From DASQHM01 sp035632095 (GTDB lineage Bacteria > Pseudomonadota > Alphaproteobacteria > Ferrovibrionales > Ferrovibrionaceae), in the NCBI GenBank assembly GCA_035632095.1, contig DASQHM010000033.1, positions 1-5,613 on the forward strand: a stretch of 5,613 nt of DNA, written 5' to 3'. Made by a program: the position numbers and the translations under genes. Positions 1-5,613 of this stretch are shown one piece after another (the stretch's first letter is position 1; each line of letters starts with the position of its first letter). The notes under the pieces are model-generated. The model was not told where the DNA came from, did not search any database, and was given only the letters and a program-made list of their open reading frames with translations.

Positions 1-1000
1 TGGCCGATTTGGCCATGACAACGCCATTGGCCGCGTCGCCGACGATGCTGACATGGCGCGTAAGGGTCGATTCCAGTGTGCGCGGTTCGATCGGACACCA
101 ACCCCAGGGATCGACCAGGCTCGCATCGATCAGGAATTGCGGCGCGCGCTGTTGCGGGATGATGTTGATGACATTGCCTTTCTGCGCGCCGAATTCCGTC
201 GTGACCGTCATGGCGGCGGGATCGACCTTGGTGATGGTCCCGCCCGACGAGGCCGCGTACCAGTCGATCATGCCGGGATAAAGCGAATCCCATACGCTTT
301 GAAACGTCTCTTGATGCGGGAACGTGTCCTTGGCGTCGAAAATCAGGATTTTCGATTTCGGTTTGTGCGTTTTCAGGTAGTGGGCGATGAGGCTGGCGCG
401 CTCATAGGGTCCGGGCGGGCAGCGCGACGGGTTGATCGGCGGCGCGACGATCACCGTGCCGCCGTCAGGCATGGCTTCGAGCTGGCGGCGCAGGAGCGCC
501 GTCTGCGGTCCCGCTTTCCAGGCATGCGGCATCTTCTCGAGCGCCGCGGCGTTGTAGCCTTCGATGGCGTCGAGCCGCATCTCCACGCCCGGCGCCAGCA
601 CGAGCCGGTCGTAGTCCATGACGCTGCCGGACCCGAGCGTGATCTTGCGCCGCGTGGTGTCGACCGCGCGCACTTCGTCGCGCAGAAAGCGCACGCCGTA
701 GGCTTGCGCCAACCGGCCGTAGCTCACCGTGATGTCGGCCATCGTCGCCAGCCCGGCGATCACCTCATTCGAATGGGGGCAGGTGACGTAGTCTGGGTTT
801 GGTTCGATGATCGTCACATCCAAGGTGTTGTCGAGCATGCGCAGGTGCTTGGCCACGGCCGCGCCGCCGAACCCGCCACCGACGATGGTGATGCGGGCCT
901 TGCTTTGTCCATAGACAACGGACGGTGCGCCGGCGATGCCGAGCGCCGCCCCCGCCTGAAGCACGCGCCGCCGCGTAAGGGTATTGCGCCGGCGAGTCAC
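1..1000 (-). CDS. fccB: Flavoprotein subunit of flavocytochrome c sulfide dehydrogenase (FCSD family), C-terminus cut by the window edge
   Basis: Probable FAD subunit of a periplasmic sulfide:cytochrome c oxidoreductase (FccB/SoxF type), which oxidises sulfide to sulfur and passes electrons to a cytochrome c partner. The 333 visible residues begin with a twin-arginine signal (arginine run 10-12, then VLQAGAALGIAGAP), so export is probably by Tat. A dinucleotide-binding motif, IVGGGFGG, follows at about 39-46. Cys74 in YVTCPHSNEV matches the cysteine that carries covalent FAD in the Allochromatium vinosum enzyme (Cys42 there). Cys194 in SRCPPGPYERAS matches one half of its redox disulfide (Cys161). 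The stretches PHAWKAG, MPDGGTVIVAPP and HKPKSK also match that family. The partner cysteine (Cys337 there) would lie beyond the window. The GTG start at 1000 overlaps the TGA of the upstream cytochrome gene as GTGA, implying translational coupling; no strong ribosome site is visible. The family is well supported; sulfide as the actual substrate is inferred. Confidence 0.88.
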   Translation of the reverse strand, partial: MTRRRNTLTRRRVLQAGAALGIAGAPSVVYGQSKARITIVGGGFGGAAVAKHLRMLDNTLDVTIIEPNPDYVTCPHSNEVIAGLATMADITVSYGRLAQAYGVRFLRDEVRAVDTTRRKITLGSGSVMDYDRLVLAPGVEMRLDAIEGYNAAALEKMPHAWKAGPQTALLRRQLEAMPDGGTVIVAPPINPSRCPPGPYERASLIAHYLKTHKPKSKILIFDAKDTFPHQETFQSVWDSLYPGMIDWYAASSGGTITKVDPAAMTVTTEFGAQKGNVINIIPQQRAPQFLIDASLVDPWGWCPIEPRTLESTLTRHVSIVGDAANGVVMAKSA

Positions 1001-1311
1001 TTCAGCGTCGCCAGATAAGCGGCCAGGCGTTCGTCCTCGTCGGGTGTGTATCCCTCGGCGACGCGGCGCATGATCGTGGCGGAGCGCTTGCCTGTGCGAA
1101 AGTCGTGCAATGCGGTGAGAATGTCGGCCGCGCTCATGCCCGCGATCTTGGGGATCGCGCCTTGGCCCTGGCCTCTGCTGCCGTGACAGGCAAGGCAATT
1201 TTGCGCCAGCATCGGCCCGCTGGCGCCCGCGGCACCGGCCTCGGCGGCCAATAAAACCGTGACCGCGGCGAGCACCGCAAATTGGGCTATACGAATTGCG
1301 TGGATCATCAT
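997..1311 (-). CDS. Small exported monoheme class I cytochrome c, probable partner of the FCSD flavoprotein (FccA-like)
   Basis: A 104-residue periplasmic c-type cytochrome that probably takes electrons from the flavoprotein encoded immediately downstream. Residues 1-27 form a Sec-type signal peptide (MMIHAIRIAQ, then a hydrophobic Ala/Val/Leu core ending near AEAGA). The single haem site is CLACH at 39-43. Met81, in the RSATIMRRVAEGY segment, is the likely distal axial ligand, as in FccA and other small class I cytochromes. An in-frame GTG at 1440 would give 147 residues, but it would put 43 poorly conserved-looking residues ahead of the signal peptide and would overlap the tRNA promoter, so I chose the ATG at 1311; a second ATG follows at 1308. 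The ribosome site is weak for either. The gene ends in a GTGA overlap with the flavoprotein start, so the two are almost certainly one operon. A diheme FccA is excluded because only one CxxCH is present. It could also serve as a general soluble cytochrome. Confidence 0.85.
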   Translation of the reverse strand: MMIHAIRIAQFAVLAAVTVLLAAEAGAAGASGPMLAQNCLACHGSRGQGQGAIPKIAGMSAADILTALHDFRTGKRSATIMRRVAEGYTPDEDERLAAYLATLK

Positions 1312-1340
1312 TCGCGCGTCGATTCGAACCGTCCGGAACG

Positions 1341-1368
1341 ATCCTAAGGTGTCGTTAATCCACGGCAA
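1341..1368 (-). promoter_or_regulatory. Possible promoter for the cytochrome c / FCSD pair
   Basis: Read on the minus strand, TTGCCG (1368-1363, four of six matches to TTGACA) and TAGGAT (1346-1341, four of six to TATAAT) are separated by 16 bases. Transcription would start near 1334, leaving a leader of about 23 bases before the ATG at 1311. This fits the shorter start chosen for the cytochrome. The motif match is modest and was found by eye, so it is only a candidate. Confidence 0.35.
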
Positions 1369-1433
1369 AGTCACGCCGTCGGCATGTATGGCGCAACCAT
1401 TGGCGGGCGCGGCGTGCTGCAAGGCGCCGTTGC

Positions 1434-1462
1434 TTGACACGCTTGGGCGAAACCCGTAAACG
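1434..1462 (+). promoter_or_regulatory. Candidate sigma-70 promoter of the tRNA-Asp gene
   Basis: A perfect TTGACA lies at 1434-1439, followed after 17 bases by TAAACG (1457-1462), which matches only three of six positions of the usual -10 box. The bases after it (AGGCCC) are GC-rich, as in the discriminators of stringently controlled stable-RNA promoters. The predicted start near 1469 would leave a leader of about 10 bases before the mature tRNA. The -35 is strong and well placed; the -10 is weak. Confidence 0.55.
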
Positions 1463-1478
1463 AGGCCCTTCGCGGATT

Positions 1479-1555
<77 letters not shown>

Positions 1556-1578
1556 TGTCCGCCGGCCGTTCGATCCAG

Positions 1579-1616
1579 GCTGCGGCAAAAGGCCTCTTCC
1601 GCCGCGTCGCCGCAGC
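1579..1616. repeat. Perfect 8-base inverted repeat downstream of tRNA-Asp
   Basis: GCTGCGGC at 1579-1586 is exactly complementary to GCCGCAGC at 1609-1616, with a 22-base loop. It lies 23 bases after the tRNA CCA end and could form a stem in the trailer RNA, affecting 3' processing or partial termination. There is no T tract after it, so it is not a typical intrinsic terminator. In GC-rich DNA such a repeat can also occur by chance. Confidence 0.4.
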
Positions 1617-1620
1617 ACCC

Positions 1621-1649
1621 TTGACCCGGCTATTGCAGCGCAATATGTC
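1621..1649 (+). promoter_or_regulatory. Candidate upstream nuo promoter with an internal palindrome
   Basis: TTGACC at 1621-1626 (five of six matches to the -35 consensus) is followed after 17 bases by TATGTC at 1644-1649 (three of six). The perfect interrupted palindrome TATTGC-AGC-GCAATA (1631-1645) sits almost wholly in the spacer and touches the first two bases of the -10 box, a position where a bound protein would block RNA polymerase. A start near 1656 would give a leader of about 160 bases before nuoA. The promoter is a candidate only; the palindrome itself is certain. Confidence 0.4.
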
Positions 1650-1700
1650 AACACCGAAAGCGGCACGATTCGACTGGCGTTCGAGGCGGTTCATTCCGTT

Positions 1701-1730
1701 GTGGCAATCGCTTACGCCTGACCTTATAGT
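1701..1730 (+). promoter_or_regulatory. Candidate proximal nuo promoter
   Basis: TATAGT at 1725-1730 matches the -10 consensus at five of six positions. GTGGCA at 1701-1706 is a four-of-six match to the -35 box at 18-base spacing. Transcription would start near 1737, giving a leader of about 80 bases before the nuoA ATG. It is the best -10 sequence I see between the tRNA and nuoA. Confidence 0.45.
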
Positions 1731-1817
1731 GCCGGGAAGTCATCTACGCCGCGGGCTTCGGGGGCGCCGCGTTGCAGTGCAGCACGGGTCGGTGGCGCGG
1801 AGTCCAAGGATGACCGC

Positions 1818-2213
1818 ATGAACAGCACGCTGCTACAGAACCCGGCGCTGCAAAGTGTGCTCGCCGAATATCTGCCGATCCTCTTGTTCCTCGGCATCGC
1901 CATCGGCCTGGCGGGCGTGATCGTGCTCGCGTCGATGGTCGTGGCGCGGCAGAACCCGGAAGCGGAGAAGCTCGGCCCATATGAATGCGGCTTCGAGCCG
2001 TTCGAGGACGCGCGCCGGCAGTTCGACGTGCGGTTCTATCTGGTCGCTATCCTGTTCATCATCTTCGATCTGGAAGTCGCGTTTCTTTTTCCCTGGGCGA
2101 TCGCGCTCGGCGACATCGGACTGTTCGGCTTCTGGTCGATGATCGTGTTCCTTGGCGTTCTCACCGTCGGCTTCATCTACGAGTGGAAGAAGGGCGCGCT
2201 GGAATGGGAGTGA
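1818..2213 (+). CDS. nuoA: NADH-quinone oxidoreductase subunit A (complex I, ND3 homologue)
   Basis: A small inner-membrane subunit of proton-pumping complex I that lies beside the quinone cavity at the junction of the membrane and peripheral arms. The 131-residue product has three hydrophobic segments at about 17-42, 71-94 and 99-121, the normal topology. The loop after the first segment carries the family signature KLGPYECGFEP (51-61); Cys57 corresponds to the ND3 loop cysteine that changes exposure between active and deactive states in mitochondria. The second membrane segment holds FDLEVAFLFPW with acidic residues Asp84 and Glu86, conserved in the family. The C-terminus, YEWKKGALEW, is typical. 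The ATG at 1818 is supported by AAGGA at 1806-1810, seven bases upstream. It is the first gene of the nuo operon and nuoB follows after 7 bases. Confidence 0.96.
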   Translation: MNSTLLQNPALQSVLAEYLPILLFLGIAIGLAGVIVLASMVVARQNPEAEKLGPYECGFEPFEDARRQFDVRFYLVAILFIIFDLEVAFLFPWAIALGDIGLFGFWSMIVFLGVLTVGFIYEWKKGALEWE

Positions 2214-2215
2214 GG
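2207..2215 (+). promoter_or_regulatory. Ribosome binding site deciding the nuoB start
   Basis: The purine-rich run GGAGTGAGG spans the nuoA stop codon and ends five bases before the ATG at 2221. It selects that ATG over an upstream in-frame ATG at 2152, which would place 23 unrelated residues in front of NuoB inside nuoA. Its overlap with the nuoA stop suggests coupled translation. Confidence 0.6.
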
Positions 2216-2220
2216 TTCTA

Positions 2221-2772
2221 ATGGCCGCAAGCACGGGCGATGCGGCAGGCGCGGGGCTGGTTCGGCAGGGCGCCGATCAGGACGCATATTTCCGCGATTT
2301 TTCGGACGCGCTGGCCGACAAGGGTTTCGTGGTTTCGCAGGTCGACAAGCTGATCAACTGGGCGCGCACCGGTTCGCTTTGGCCCATGACCTTCGGTCTG
2401 GCGTGCTGCGCCGTCGAAATGATCCACGCCTATATGCCGCGCTACGATTTAGATCGTTTCGGCGTCGTGCCGCGCGCGAGCCCGCGCCAGTCGGACGTCA
2501 TGATCGTCGCCGGGACGCTGACCAACAAGATGGCGCCGGCGCTGCGCAAGGTCTACGACCAGATGGCCGAACCGCGCTACGTCATCTCGATGGGGAGCTG
2601 CGCCAACGGCGGCGGCTACTACCACTACAGCTATTCGGTGGTTCGGGGTTGCGATCGCATCGTGCCGGTCGACATCTACGTGCCCGGCTGCCCGCCGACG
2701 GCGGAAGCGCTGGTGTACGGCATTCTGCAATTGCAAAGAAAAATCCGCCGGATCGGCACCATCGTCCGGTGA
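2221..2772 (+). CDS. nuoB: NADH-quinone oxidoreductase subunit B (complex I, PSST homologue)
   Basis: A peripheral-arm subunit that holds [4Fe-4S] cluster N2, the last iron-sulfur centre, which reduces quinone in the cavity shared with NuoD. The product is 183 residues. The four N2 ligands are intact: the adjacent pair Cys62-Cys63 in GLACCAVEM, Cys127 in SMGSCANGG and Cys157 in VPGCPPTAEAL. Other family stretches are INWARTGSLWPMTFG (45-59), PRQSDVMIVAGTLTNKMAP (88-106) and YSVVRGCDRIVPVD (138-151). Length and motif spacing match bacterial NuoB. The start is chosen at the ATG preceded by GAGG. Unlike the other junctions in this operon, a 34-base gap separates it from nuoC. Confidence 0.97.
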   Translation: MAASTGDAAGAGLVRQGADQDAYFRDFSDALADKGFVVSQVDKLINWARTGSLWPMTFGLACCAVEMIHAYMPRYDLDRFGVVPRASPRQSDVMIVAGTLTNKMAPALRKVYDQMAEPRYVISMGSCANGGGYYHYSYSVVRGCDRIVPVDIYVPGCPPTAEALVYGILQLQRKIRRIGTIVR

Positions 2773-2806
2773 TGCGGCATTCGATCAATGGGTAGCTCGT
2801 AGAATC

Positions 2807-3430
2807 ATGCAGCAGGCGCTCAACGAACTCGGCGCGCATATCGCCACGTCGCTGCCGGACAGCGTGTCCGGCTCGACTGTCGCGCATAACGAACTCATGA
2901 TCGATGTGAAGGCGGCGGACGTGGTCCAGGTGATGACGTTTCTGCGCGACGACGCGCGCTGCCTGTTCAAGCAGCTGATCGACGTTTGCGGCGCCGACTA
3001 TCCGGCGCGCGCGCCGCGCTTCGACGTGGTCTACAACCTTTTGAGTCTCAAGCTGAACCAGCGCGTGCGGGTCAAGGTGCGCACCGACGAGGAAACGCCG
3101 GTGCCGTCCGTCGTTTCGGTTTTTTCCGCCGCCGGATGGTTCGAGCGCGAAACCTGGGACATGTACGGCGTGATGTTCTCCGGCCATCCGGACCTGCGCC
3201 GCATCCTGACGGATTACGGTTTCGAGGGTCATCCGCTGCGCAAGGATTTTCCGCTCACTGGCCATGTGGAAGTGCGCTACGACGAGGAGCAGAAACGCGT
3301 CGTTTACGAGCCGGTCACACTGACCCAGGAATTCCGCAGCTTCGACTTCATTAGCCCCTGGGAAGGCATGACCAAAGAGCTGCCGGGCGACGAGAAGGCC
3401 GGCCAAGCCAAACCGAAGACGGGCGGATGA
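2807..3430 (+). CDS. nuoC: NADH-quinone oxidoreductase subunit C (complex I, 30 kDa subunit)
   Basis: A peripheral-arm subunit without cofactors that packs against NuoD and NuoB in the connecting module. The 207-residue product contains the 30 kDa family signature at about 113-151: ERETWDMYGVMFSGHPDL, then RRILTDYGFEGHPLRKDFPL. The N-terminal part (30-110) has the expected fold-defining segments, such as LIDVCGADYP (57-66). The tail (190-207) is a charged, Lys/Pro/Gly-rich extension, common in alphaproteobacterial forms. The gene is separate from nuoD rather than fused. The ATG at 2807 has only a weak ribosome site; no other in-frame ATG, GTG or TTG lies between it and the end of nuoB, so the start is fairly secure. 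nuoD begins three bases after the stop codon. Confidence 0.96.
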   Translation: MQQALNELGAHIATSLPDSVSGSTVAHNELMIDVKAADVVQVMTFLRDDARCLFKQLIDVCGADYPARAPRFDVVYNLLSLKLNQRVRVKVRTDEETPVPSVVSVFSAAGWFERETWDMYGVMFSGHPDLRRILTDYGFEGHPLRKDFPLTGHVEVRYDEEQKRVVYEPVTLTQEFRSFDFISPWEGMTKELPGDEKAGQAKPKTGG

Positions 3431-3433
3431 CGC

Positions 3434-4612
3434 ATGGCCGAAGTCCAGATCGCCAACTACACCATGAACTTCGGGCCGCAACATCCGGCGGCGCACGGCG
3501 TGCTTCGCTTGGTGATGGAGCTTGACGGCGAAATCGTCGAGCGGTGCGATCCGCATATCGGCCTGCTGCATCGGGGCACCGAAAAGCTGATCGAATACAA
3601 GACGTATTTGCAGGCGGTGCCGTATTTCGACCGGCTCGATTACGTCTCGCCCATGTGCCAGGAGCACGCCTTCGCGCTCGCCGTGGAGAAGCTGCTCGGA
3701 CTGAAGGTGCCGCCGCGCGGGCAAATGATCCGCGTCCTTTTCAGCGAAATCACGCGCATCTTAAATCATCTGCTCAACGTCACGACCCAGGCCATGGACG
3801 TCGGCGCCATCACGCCGACGCTTTGGGGCTTCGAAGAACGCGAAAAGCTGATGGAGTTCTATGAGCGCGTGTCGGGCGCACGGCTGCATGCCGCGTATTT
3901 CCGCCCGGGCGGCGTGCATCAGGACATGCCGGATGGCCTGATGGAAGACATCGGCGCCTATTGCAAGACCTTCGCCAAATTCGTCGACGACCTGGAGAAC
4001 CTGCTGACCGACAACCGCATCTTCAAGCTGCGGAATGTCGATATCGGCGTCGTCACCGAGCAGGCGGCGCTCGACTGGGCCTTCACGGGCGTCATGCTGC
4101 GCGGCTCGGGCGTTCCTTGGGACTTGCGCAAGTCACAGCCCTACGACGGCTACGAGACCTTCGATTTCGACGTGCCGGTCGGGCAAAACGGCGATTGCTA
4201 CGACCGTTACCTTTGCCGCGTCGAAGAGATGCGGCAGTCGATCCGCATCATCGAGCAATGCCTGGCCCGCATGCCTTCGGGGCCGGTGGTCACCAACGAC
4301 CGCAAGATCGCGCCGCCGCCGCGCGCCGAGATGAAGCGGTCCATGGAAGCGCTGATCCATCACTTCAAGCTTTATACCGAGGGCTATCACGTGCCGGCGG
4401 GCGAAACCTATACGGCCGTGGAGGCGCCCAAAGGCGAGTTCGGCGTCTATCTGGTGGCCGACGGCACCAACCAACCCTACCGCTGCAAGATCCGCTCGCC
4501 GGGCTTCGCCCATCTGCAATCGCTCGATTTCATGTGCAAGGGCCACATGCTGGCGGATTCGGTGGCGATCATCGGCAGCCAGGACATCGTGTTCGGCGAG
4601 ATCGATCGATGA
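3434..4612 (+). CDS. nuoD: NADH-quinone oxidoreductase subunit D (complex I, 49 kDa subunit)
   Basis: A peripheral-arm subunit related to the large subunit of [NiFe] hydrogenases. With NuoB it forms the quinone-binding cavity next to cluster N2. The product has 392 residues, the normal length for an unfused NuoD. Family motifs include NFGPQHPAAHGVLRL (12-26), IGLLHRGTEKL (42-52), PYFDRLDY (63-70) and the terminal DIVFGEIDR. His21 and Tyr70 are 49 residues apart, as are the quinone headgroup ligands His38 and Tyr87 of the Thermus enzyme, so both binding residues are present. The nickel-binding cysteine pairs of hydrogenases are absent, as expected. GGCGGA at 3422-3427 is a reasonable ribosome site for the ATG at 3434. 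The stop overlaps the nuoE start as ATGA. Confidence 0.97.
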   Translation: MAEVQIANYTMNFGPQHPAAHGVLRLVMELDGEIVERCDPHIGLLHRGTEKLIEYKTYLQAVPYFDRLDYVSPMCQEHAFALAVEKLLGLKVPPRGQMIRVLFSEITRILNHLLNVTTQAMDVGAITPTLWGFEEREKLMEFYERVSGARLHAAYFRPGGVHQDMPDGLMEDIGAYCKTFAKFVDDLENLLTDNRIFKLRNVDIGVVTEQAALDWAFTGVMLRGSGVPWDLRKSQPYDGYETFDFDVPVGQNGDCYDRYLCRVEEMRQSIRIIEQCLARMPSGPVVTNDRKIAPPPRAEMKRSMEALIHHFKLYTEGYHVPAGETYTAVEAPKGEFGVYLVADGTNQPYRCKIRSPGFAHLQSLDFMCKGHMLADSVAIIGSQDIVFGEIDR

Positions 4613-5208
4613 GCGACGTCGTACAACCGGCGGAATTCGCCTTCACGCCGGAGAACGGCGCGCGCGCGGCGAAGATCGTGGCGAAGTATCCGCCCGGCCG
4701 CCAGCAGAGCGCGGTGATACCACTGCTCGACCTCGCGCAACGCCAGCACGGCTGGCTGCCGGAAGCGGCGATCCGTTACGTGGCCGAATATCTGCAAATG
4801 CCGGTCATCCGCGCTATGGAAGTGGCGACGTTCTACACCATGTTCCATCTGGCGCCGGTCGGCCGGCACGTGGTCGAGGTCTGCACCACCACGCCGTGCT
4901 GGCTGCGCGGCTCAAATGACATCGTTGCGGCGTGCGAGAAGCATCTCGGCATTGGGCTCGGCGAGACATCTGGCGACGGCATGTTCACCTTGCTGGAGGT
5001 CGAATGCCTCGGCGCTTGCGTGAACGCGCCCATGATGAAGATCGGCGACGACTTCTATGAAGATCTGGACGCTGGCTCGACGACGCGCATTCTCGATGCG
5101 CTGAAGCGCGGCGAGCGGCCCAAGCCAGGCCCGCAGAACGGCCGGCAGACCTCGGCGCCGATCGGCGGACCGACGACCTTGAACGACATCGGGCAGGCGG
5201 GAGAGTAG
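4609..5208 (+). CDS. nuoE: NADH-quinone oxidoreductase subunit E (complex I, 24 kDa [2Fe-2S] subunit)
   Basis: Part of the NADH dehydrogenase module; it carries the [2Fe-2S] cluster N1a next to the FMN of NuoF. The 199-residue product has an N-terminal helical region (15-75) with LLDLAQRQHGWLP and EVATFYTMFHLAP, then a thioredoxin-like domain. The four N1a ligands are Cys92 and Cys97 (VCTTTPCWLRG) and Cys133 and Cys137 (VECLGACVNAP). Residues 167-199 form a Pro/Gly-rich tail (GERPKPGPQNGRQTSAPIGG) of the kind found in alphaproteobacterial NuoE and probably unstructured. The start is the ATG at 4609, overlapping the nuoD stop by four bases. The reading frame is open for 648 bases upstream, but that is nuoD read in another frame. 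Homologues occur in hydrogenases and formate dehydrogenases; the operon settles the assignment. Confidence 0.96.
   Translation: MSDVVQPAEFAFTPENGARAAKIVAKYPPGRQQSAVIPLLDLAQRQHGWLPEAAIRYVAEYLQMPVIRAMEVATFYTMFHLAPVGRHVVEVCTTTPCWLRGSNDIVAACEKHLGIGLGETSGDGMFTLLEVECLGACVNAPMMKIGDDFYEDLDAGSTTRILDALKRGERPKPGPQNGRQTSAPIGGPTTLNDIGQAGE
5199..5205 (+). promoter_or_regulatory. Ribosome binding site supporting the GTG start of nuoF
   Basis: GGGAGAG ends seven bases before the GTG at 5213 and overlaps the end of nuoE. It is one of the stronger Shine-Dalgarno matches in the window and supports a non-ATG start there. Confidence 0.65.
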
Positions 5209-5212
5209 CGGC

Positions 5213-5613
5213 GTGCTGCAAGACAAGGATCGCGTCTTCACTAACCTTTACGGCCTGCAGGACTGGCGTCTTGCGGCGGCCCGCAAGCGCGGCGATTGGG
5301 ACGGCACGGCGGCGATCATGGCCAAGGGCCAGGATTGGATCGTCAACGAGATAAAGGCATCGGGCTTGCGCGGGCGCGGCGGCGCCGGATTTCCGACCGG
5401 CCTCAAATGGTCGTTCATGCCGAAACAGTCGGACGGCCGTCCGTCGTATCTTGTGGTCAACGCCGACGAGGGCGAGCCCGGCACCTGCAAGGATCGCGAC
5501 ATGATGCGCCACGATCCGCACAAGCTGGTCGAAGGCTGCTTGCTCGCGGGTTTCGCCATGCGCGCGGTCGCGGCATACATCTACATTCGCGGCGAATTCT
5601 TCCGCGAGGCCGA
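5213..5613 (+). CDS. nuoF: NADH-quinone oxidoreductase subunit F (complex I, 51 kDa, NADH/FMN-binding), 3' end beyond the window
   Basis: The NADH-oxidising subunit: it binds NADH and FMN, and the complete protein also holds [4Fe-4S] cluster N3. Only the first 133 codons are present. The start VLQDKDRVFTNLYGLQDWRL is characteristic of alphaproteobacterial NuoF, in which the equivalent protein begins at this same point, so the GTG at 5213 (read as Met) is the likely start; no in-frame ATG lies between it and the nuoE stop. The glycine-rich GRGGAGFPTGLKW (54-66) and NADEGEPGTCKDRD (83-96) form the FMN/NADH site and are intact. YIYIRGEF (123-130) also matches the family. The N3 cysteines would be near the missing C-terminus. 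It starts four bases after nuoE. Confidence 0.95.
   Translation, partial: MLQDKDRVFTNLYGLQDWRLAAARKRGDWDGTAAIMAKGQDWIVNEIKASGLRGRGGAGFPTGLKWSFMPKQSDGRPSYLVVNADEGEPGTCKDRDMMRHDPHKLVEGCLLAGFAMRAVAAYIYIRGEFFREA

Noticed and set aside
29..31. Apparent loss of a catalytic cysteine in the flavoprotein (GDAA where the Allochromatium enzyme has GDAC)
   Set aside because: Counting residues in the Allochromatium sequence from memory places that cysteine near 296, whereas the redox disulfide is Cys161-Cys337; the equivalent of Cys337 lies beyond this window, so no loss can be claimed.
53..1018. 321-codon plus-strand frame opposite the flavoprotein
   Set aside because: It is a shadow of the minus-strand FCSD gene: the minus strand shows continuous family motifs, whereas this frame is Arg/His/Asp-rich with no recognisable domain.
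1321..1330. GGTTCGAATC on the minus strand, resembling a tRNA T-loop remnant or attachment site
   Set aside because: The flanking bases do not form a T stem, no acceptor or anticodon arm is nearby, and there is no integrase or duplicated tRNA 3' end in the window.
2582..3724. 380-codon minus-strand frame across nuoB, nuoC and nuoD
   Set aside because: A long antisense frame typical of GC-rich DNA. The plus strand encodes three conserved proteins over the same bases, and the antisense product shows no known motif.

Overview
This window looks like chromosomal DNA of a high-GC alphaproteobacterium. The evidence is the separate nuoC and nuoD genes (fused in enterobacteria), the alphaproteobacterial style of NuoE (proline/glycine-rich tail) and NuoF, and the GC-rich codon use. 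I cannot name the order or genus from sequence alone.

Left part, minus strand (1-1311): a two-gene unit reading leftward. A small exported monoheme cytochrome c (997-1311) is followed by a Tat-exported flavoprotein of the flavocytochrome c sulfide dehydrogenase family (fccB/soxF type, 1-1000, cut by the window edge). Their stop and start codons overlap as GTGA. Together they would make a periplasmic sulfide:cytochrome c oxidoreductase or a close relative.

Middle (1312-1817): a spacer holding a complete tRNA-Asp(GTC) gene on the plus strand at 1479-1555, with a perfect TTGACA -35 element upstream. A possible minus-strand promoter for the cytochrome gene lies to its left. To its right is the leader of the nuo operon, with two possible promoters and a perfect interrupted palindrome lying mostly in the spacer of the first.

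Right part, plus strand (1818-5613): the first six genes of the proton-pumping NADH:quinone oxidoreductase (complex I) operon, nuoA-B-C-D-E-F, tightly packed, with nuoF cut by the window end. NuoE and NuoF belong to the NADH-oxidising module. NuoB, NuoC and NuoD form the connecting module with cluster N2 and the quinone site. NuoA is a membrane subunit beside the quinone cavity. All key ligands that can be checked here are intact.

Both gene groups feed the respiratory chain: complex I delivers electrons from NADH to quinone, whereas the flavocytochrome pair would deliver electrons from reduced sulfur at the level of cytochrome c. I found no mobile element, CRISPR array or clearly undescribed system. 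This is mostly conserved housekeeping DNA, and the open questions are the sulfide dehydrogenase pair and the nuo leader.
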